Positions 59,864 to 64,000 of a stretch of 64,000 bases of DNA are shown here, piece by piece. Source of the DNA: Ruminococcus sp. (lineage in GTDB: Bacteria > Bacillota > Clostridia > Oscillospirales > Acutalibacteraceae); the NCBI GenBank assembly GCA_004558485.1, contig SFCS01000003.1:62001-126000 (forward strand), written 5' to 3'. Both the position numbers and the translations under genes were made by a program. The notes beneath the pieces were generated by a model, which saw only the letters and a program-made list of their open reading frames with translations, did no database searches and was not told where the DNA came from. The stretch's first letter is position 1, and every line of letters begins with the position of its first letter.

Positions 59864-61651
59864 TTACCTGTCGGGCGGCATAACGACCAATGCCTGCCGC
59901 CCCAGCTCCTCATAGCGTTGCTCCGAAATGCTGCGGGAATACTTGACATGTGCGCCGCGGTAGGGGTCGGAGAAATAGTAGTGGGTGTCGCTGTAGCCGA
60001 TAAGCACCATGCAGTGCTCGTTGGCGGGGAAATAATAGGTCGAGCCGTCCTCCAGTGTCCAGGAGGCGGATTTATAGGTCGCAAGCATGCCGATGCTCAC
60101 CCACACGACACAGGGAATGCCCTTGTCGATATAGTCTTTGCACAGCATCGGCAGAGTGTAGCCGGTTTTGTTTTCTACGGTCAGACGGCTGCCGACGATC
60201 TTTTTCACGGCGTTCTCGATGACCGGCGCCATGCAGCCGTAGGAGGCGGTGGAGCGCGGCGAGCCGACAAACACCTTGTAGGGGTCGGGGCCAAAGCGCT
60301 TGCCGTTCTCATTGTAAAAATGGCTGCTCTTGTCGAGATACTTGTCCACAAAATCGGCGACCGAAATGTCCACGCCCGCATATTGCAGCGCGATGACCGC
60401 ACTGACGCTCTCACAGCCGGTGGGAAAGGTCGGGCGCTGTGCGATGATCGGCACATCCGACAGCACTTTTTGCCCGCCGAGCTGCACGGGGACGGTCGTG
60501 TGCACGGTGGTCGGTGCGCGCGTGCCGGTCGAGCGGCTCACCGTTGTTGCGGGCGCTGCGGTGGTCGTTTTCACTGTCGTGGTCGTTGCTTTTGTGGTAG
60601 TGGTCGTTGCGGCGGAGACGAGCGTTCCCTCCGGCTGCAGGAGGAAGATCTCCGGCGTTTCGCCGTAGTTCTCCGCGACGGCAAGCGCGACAGCGCCGCT
60701 GTCGGTCATTGCGGCGGCAAGCACCTTGTTTTGGAAGGTGTAGGAGAAATGCGTGCCGCTGCAGTCATAGGCGGTGACGACCGTGCTCCCGTCCTCCGAA
60801 ACGGTGACAAGGCGTTTTTCGGAAAATGCCGCAAGGCTTTCCTCGCTGCTCTGCAGCCGCGCAGTGCCGCATTTTTTGCCGTCGATGGTGTAGACCGTAC
60901 AGGTCTCGCCGCTTCGGGTGACATAGGCATCCGGCGTCAGCGCGCACACCGTGTCGGGCAGCACGGTCTCCTTGCAGTCCCCCGCTGCGGCATCGACGGT
61001 GAGCAGCGTTTTGCTTCCCTTGAGGAGATAGAAACGGCTGCCCCGCGTGCCGCAAAGGCTCGGTTTGCTGTCAAAGGGGAGGGAATACACGATGGCGTCG
61101 GTCTTTATATCGCTGACGCAGACGGTGGCGGCGTCAAGGTCGTTATAAAGCAGATAGCTTTCGTCCTCGCTGATGATGAGCTCGCCGAGCGGCGCGTCGG
61201 TGGGCGCTTTGACGGTCTTGCGCAGGGTCGCGTCGTCGGCATAGAGCTCGATCGCTCTGTCGGAGAGCCGTCCGACGAAAAAGCCGTTTGCAGTCAGTCC
61301 CGTCGTGAAATCGTCGGTGCCGCAGGCAGTGCGGGAGAGATTTCTGCCGTCGGAGACGGCATGAATAGCGGTGAAAAGGGTGTAGGTGTCCAGTCCCGGC
61401 TGAATATAATCCACCTTCAAAATGTCGCCGCGGGAGGTGAGCACCGCCGTGTCCGCCTGCAAATTGCCGCTGTCGGCAATTTCGGTGAGCACCGTTTCAC
61501 CGTTGGCATTCGGATCTTGCGGAAACAGCCGTCGCCGGATCGCGTCGCGATAGTGGCAGGCAAAGCCGCCAAACAGCAACAGCAGCACAATAAGCAGAAT
61601 GAAGCCACGGCGCAGATGCAGGCGTTTGCGCTTTTTCTTGTGCTTTGCCAT
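59864..61651 (-). CDS. membrane-anchored C39-like peptidase with beta-propeller-like region
   Basis: A 595-residue protein: a very basic N-terminus (MAKHKKKRKRLHLRRG), one membrane helix (about 17-36), a beta-rich extracytoplasmic region (about 50-340) with repeated short strands resembling a propeller, a threonine-rich linker (about 343-385), and a Peptidase_C39_2 domain. That domain has the catalytic cysteine in FPTGCESVSAVIAL (~411), histidine in NEHCMVLIGY and aspartate in FSDPYRGA. C39-like enzymes cleave peptides or cell-wall stems. ATG 61651 follows AGGAGGTG. The substrate is unknown; no peptide substrate gene is adjacent. Confidence 0.85.
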   Translation of the reverse strand: MAKHKKKRKRLHLRRGFILLIVLLLLFGGFACHYRDAIRRRLFPQDPNANGETVLTEIADSGNLQADTAVLTSRGDILKVDYIQPGLDTYTLFTAIHAVSDGRNLSRTACGTDDFTTGLTANGFFVGRLSDRAIELYADDATLRKTVKAPTDAPLGELIISEDESYLLYNDLDAATVCVSDIKTDAIVYSLPFDSKPSLCGTRGSRFYLLKGSKTLLTVDAAAGDCKETVLPDTVCALTPDAYVTRSGETCTVYTIDGKKCGTARLQSSEESLAAFSEKRLVTVSEDGSTVVTAYDCSGTHFSYTFQNKVLAAAMTDSGAVALAVAENYGETPEIFLLQPEGTLVSAATTTTTKATTTTVKTTTAAPATTVSRSTGTRAPTTVHTTVPVQLGGQKVLSDVPIIAQRPTFPTGCESVSAVIALQYAGVDISVADFVDKYLDKSSHFYNENGKRFGPDPYKVFVGSPRSTASYGCMAPVIENAVKKIVGSRLTVENKTGYTLPMLCKDYIDKGIPCVVWVSIGMLATYKSASWTLEDGSTYYFPANEHCMVLIGYSDTHYYFSDPYRGAHVKYSRSISEQRYEELGRQALVVMPPDR

Positions 61652-61690
61652 CGGCGACACCTCCTGTTTATTTATTATGGTAATATGTAC

Positions 61691-61719
61691 ATTATAGCTG
61701 CTGGCAGTTGAGCCGTCAA
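61691..61719 (-). promoter_or_regulatory. promoter of the C39-like peptidase gene
   Basis: On the minus strand TTGACG and TATAAT are separated by 17 bp, 39 bases upstream of the ATG. Confidence 0.85.
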
Positions 61720-61730
61720 GGTTTTTGCGC

Positions 61731-61759
61731 TTGCAAGACGGGAGGTTCTGTGGTATCGT
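61731..61759 (+). promoter_or_regulatory. queH promoter
   Basis: TTGCAA and TATCGT are separated by 17 bp, 22 bases upstream of the ATG. It is divergent from the C39-like gene promoter. Confidence 0.55.
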
Positions 61760-61781
61760 AGAGGGGAAAAGGAGTGCCGAC

Positions 61782-62390
61782 ATGGAAAAGATCAATTATC
61801 AACGAGAGACCGACCGCATCCTAGCGGCGCTCACGGAAAAAGGACAGCGGGAACGCCTGCTTTTGCATGCCTGCTGCGGGCCGTGCGCGTCGTATGTGCT
61901 GGAATATCTGAGCGCGTATTTTGACATCACGGTGTTTTTCTGTAACCCGAACATCACCGACCGCGCGGAATATGAAAAGCGCCTTGCGACACTGCGCCGG
62001 CTTTGCGCCGCCGCGCCGTTTTGCCGCGGGGTGGAAATTGTGGACGATACGCTGACGGCGGAGGATTTTTTTGCGGCGGCAAAGGGACTGGAAGCCGAGC
62101 CGGAGGGCGGCGCGCGCTGCACGAAATGCTTTTTGCAGCGCATCGAGCGCACCGCCGTTTTTGCGAAGGAAAACGGGTTTGACCGTTTTGCGACGACGCT
62201 GACCGTCAGTCCGCACAAAAACGCCGAGCTCATCAACCGCATCGGCATCGCCGCGGCGGAGAAATGCGGCGTCGCCTATCTCCCGTCCGACTTCAAAAAG
62301 CGCGGCGGCTATCAGCGCTCCATCGTCCTGTCCCGCGAGTATGATCTCTATCGCCAGCACTTCTGCGGTTGTGTATATTCTATGGCGTAA
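61782..62390 (+). CDS. queH: epoxyqueuosine reductase QueH
   Basis: A 202-residue DUF208/QueH protein. The cysteine pairs are HACCGPC at the N-terminus, ARCTKCFLQR in the middle and FCGCVYS at the end; these bind the iron-sulfur cluster and a second metal in characterised QueH. It reduces epoxyqueuosine to queuosine in tRNA, replacing the unrelated QueG. ATG 61782 follows AAAAGGAG. No other queuosine gene is in the window. Confidence 0.93.
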   Translation: MEKINYQRETDRILAALTEKGQRERLLLHACCGPCASYVLEYLSAYFDITVFFCNPNITDRAEYEKRLATLRRLCAAAPFCRGVEIVDDTLTAEDFFAAAKGLEAEPEGGARCTKCFLQRIERTAVFAKENGFDRFATTLTVSPHKNAELINRIGIAAAEKCGVAYLPSDFKKRGGYQRSIVLSREYDLYRQHFCGCVYSMA

Positions 62391-62393
62391 CGC

Positions 62394-62422
62394 TTGTCAT
62401 TTTATGTCGGAGATGATATACT
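62394..62422 (+). promoter_or_regulatory. promoter of the glycosyltransferase/PlsY operon
   Basis: TTGTCA and TATACT are separated by 17 bp, 22 bases upstream of the GTG start at 62445. Confidence 0.8.
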
Positions 62423-62444
62423 GTGCATGAAATGAGGTGAGGAT

Positions 62445-63560
62445 GTGAAAATTCTGGTTCTCAGCTGCGGGACGGGGCAGGGGCACAACAGCGCCGCTGC
62501 TGCCGTCAGGGAAGCGTTTCTGCGGCACGGGCACGACTGTGTGATTGCCGACCCGCTGCAATTCGGCAGAAAGCACACCGCAGGGGTGGTGGCGGCGACC
62601 TATAACGGCATCATCAAAAACGCGCCGGGGGCGTTCGGCGCGATCTATAAGGCGGGCGATCTGTACAGCGCGACGGGGCTGACCTCGCCTGTGTATTTTG
62701 CCAACACGCTGTATGCGGAGCATCTGCGCGGCTATATCGAGGAAAACGGGTTTTCCGCAGTTGTGTGCACGCACCTTTTCGCCATGGAGGCACTCACGGC
62801 GCTGAAAAAACGCCACGCCGATTTTGCGGTGCCCTGCTATGGGGTGCTGACCGACTACACCTGCATCCCGTTTTTGGCAGAAACGCACCTTACGGGGTAT
62901 TTCATCCCGAGCGAGGAGCTGCAGGCGGAGCTTGCGGCGCGGGGCATGGAGAAGGAGCGGCTTTTCGGCACGGGCATCCCCGTGGCGCACCGCTTTGAAG
63001 AACCGTTGGAAAAGGCGGCGGCAAGAGAAATGCTGTCGCTGCCGCAGGATGTGCCGACGGTGCTTGTCATGAGCGGCGGCGTCGGCTGCGGGCATCTTGA
63101 CGCGCTGTGCCGCGCGCTGTCGGAGCGGGCGACGGGGGCGTTTATTGCCTGTGTTTTGACCGGCAGAAACGAAAAGCTGAAGGCGGAGATCGACGCGGCG
63201 TTCTGCGATAACGACAGTGTGCGCACCGTGGCGTTCACCGACAAGGCGAATGTATATATGCGGGCGGCGGATGTGATGATCACAAAGCCCGGCGGACTGA
63301 CGAGCACCGAGGCGGCGGTCGCCAATGTGCCGCTCGTGCATCTGTTGGCGTTTTCCGGCTGTGAGACCAAAAACGCGGCATTTTTTTCCGCGCACGGCAT
63401 GGCGGAGAAGGTGGACGATGTAGAAACGGCAGCGGACAAGGCGTGGGCGCTTATTGAGGACAAAGACAGCGCCGCCGACATGTGCGCCCGTCAGCGGCAG
63501 TTTATTCCCGCGGGCGCGGCGGATCGCATCGTCGCTTTGGTGACGGAGGCGGGCGCATGA
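62445..63560 (+). CDS. MGDG-synthase-like glycosyltransferase (UgtP-type)
   Basis: A 371-residue GT28-family enzyme. The N-terminal MGDG_synth domain begins ILVLSCGTGQGHNSAAAAV, and the C-terminal sugar-nucleotide domain has VLVMSGGVGCGHLDAL and TKPGGLTSTEAAVANVPLVH. It probably transfers glucose or galactose to diacylglycerol, giving membrane glycolipid or a lipoteichoic-acid anchor. It starts with GTG 62445 after GAGGTGAGG. The stop overlaps the next start by ATGA, linking it to a lipid acyltransferase gene. Confidence 0.9.
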   Translation: MKILVLSCGTGQGHNSAAAAVREAFLRHGHDCVIADPLQFGRKHTAGVVAATYNGIIKNAPGAFGAIYKAGDLYSATGLTSPVYFANTLYAEHLRGYIEENGFSAVVCTHLFAMEALTALKKRHADFAVPCYGVLTDYTCIPFLAETHLTGYFIPSEELQAELAARGMEKERLFGTGIPVAHRFEEPLEKAAAREMLSLPQDVPTVLVMSGGVGCGHLDALCRALSERATGAFIACVLTGRNEKLKAEIDAAFCDNDSVRTVAFTDKANVYMRAADVMITKPGGLTSTEAAVANVPLVHLLAFSGCETKNAAFFSAHGMAEKVDDVETAADKAWALIEDKDSAADMCARQRQFIPAGAADRIVALVTEAGA

Positions 63561-64000
63561 GAGAGCTTTGCTCGTGGCTTTTGTTCATTGTCGGCGGTTT
63601 TCTGTCGGGAAGCGTGATGTTCAGCGCTCTGCTGCCGCGCCGTCTTTTGGGACGGGATGTGCCCGCCGAGAGCGATGACAGAAATCCGGGGGCAGGCAAT
63701 GTGTTCACGCACTGCGGCGTGCCGATGGGGATGCTGTGCCTTTTCATGGATATGGCGAAGGGCTTTGTGCCCGTTTTTCTGGCGGCGCGGTTTGCGGACA
63801 CGGCGAGCATGCTGTTTGCGCTCGTGATCGCCGCACCCGTTTTGGGGCATGCGCTGGCGCCTTTATACCATTTCCACGGCGGCAAATGCATCGCTACCGC
63901 GTTCGGCGCACTTTTGGGACTGTTGCCGCACAGCAGGATCGTGTTCCTGCTGGCGGGATTGTATATTTTCTTTTCGGTGTTTGTGAAGATCCGTCCGCAT
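63557..64000 (+). CDS. PlsY-family glycerol-3-phosphate acyltransferase (partial)
   Basis: 148 codons before the right edge, with about four or five membrane helices. The PlsY motifs are present but divergent: SGSVMFSALLP (motif 1), RNPGAGNVF (usually GNPGATN), and GHALAPLYHFHGGKCIAT (usually GGKGVAT). PlsY transfers acyl groups from acyl-phosphate to glycerol 3-phosphate in membrane lipid synthesis. The cysteine in place of glycine in GGKG and the altered motif 2 suggest a paralogue. It overlaps the glycosyltransferase gene by four bases. Confidence 0.82.
   Translation, partial: MRELCSWLLFIVGGFLSGSVMFSALLPRRLLGRDVPAESDDRNPGAGNVFTHCGVPMGMLCLFMDMAKGFVPVFLAARFADTASMLFALVIAAPVLGHALAPLYHFHGGKCIATAFGALLGLLPHSRIVFLLAGLYIFFSVFVKIRPH

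Noticed and set aside
57390..59915. An 841-codon plus-strand frame over the alpha-galactosidase
   Set aside because: The minus strand encodes a complete GH36 enzyme with its catalytic motifs, promoter and terminator; the plus-strand frame is a codon-usage shadow.
1..64000. tRNA, rRNA, insertion sequences, prophage or integrase genes
   Set aside because: Intergenic gaps are short and accounted for by promoters and terminators; no transposase, integrase or tRNA-like cloverleaf was recognised by eye, although a covariance search was not possible.

Overview
The window looks like a chromosomal segment of a G+C-rich member of the Bacillota, class Clostridia, probably a gut Oscillospirales/Ruminococcaceae-type bacterium. 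This is inferred from Gram-positive signals: AGGAGG-type ribosome sites, sigma-A promoters, a CIRCE element, a sortase with its sorting signal, a PdaA-type spore-cortex deacetylase, PASTA domains and ECF transporter S components. Genes are dense and in short operons. I saw no phage, insertion sequence, CRISPR array, rRNA or tRNA. GTG and TTG starts are fairly common. The codon usage leaves long open frames on the antisense strand that are not genes.

Layout. 1-7.8 kb: a MacB-like ABC ATPase/permease (cut by the left edge), a heterodimeric ABC exporter with one degenerate ATP site, a YitT membrane protein and a sugar isomerase. 8-11 kb: YebC and a three-gene unit of a secreted sortase substrate, its sortase and a membrane protein. 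11-16 kb: a Gld-type ABC-2 system with a DUF4340 protein. 16-21 kb: DUF1015, a PASTA pseudokinase, a frameshifted DnaC/DnaI-like helicase loader and a DnaD-domain protein, divergent from CIRCE-controlled clpB. 24-29 kb: hemW, a two-component system and an HtrA protease. 29-34 kb: a Gfo/Idh/MocA dehydrogenase with a sugar isomerase, and a NitT/TauT-like ABC importer. 33.8-35 kb: TPP-riboswitch-controlled thiT followed by a 37-aa peptide gene. 35-40 kb: pdaA, DUF1540, DUF1934, argS, a CPBP protease and tadA. 40-45 kb: a stand-alone 43-aa peptide gene that shares its N-terminus with the first peptide, then a 1504-aa secreted four-module protein. 45-55 kb: hflX, a PRPP synthetase homologue, a metallopeptidase, GtrA, an XRE regulator, an amino-acid ABC importer, a YerC-like regulator, phosphoglucomutase and a NUDIX hydrolase. 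55-64 kb: an M14 carboxypeptidase, a pantothenate-type ECF S component with coaX, a GH36 alpha-galactosidase, a membrane-anchored C39-like peptidase, queH, an MGDG-synthase-like glycosyltransferase and a PlsY-family protein (cut by the right edge).

Several clusters make functional sense. Uptake of thiamin and pantothenate (S components, TPP riboswitch, CoaX) points to vitamin scavenging. pdaA and a forespore-type promoter point to sporulation. The glycosyltransferase/PlsY pair points to membrane lipid synthesis. The features most worth follow-up are the two MKKQY peptide genes, the catalytically dead PASTA kinase, the dedicated sortase unit with an NKTG-type signal, the broken helicase loader, and the four-module secreted protein.
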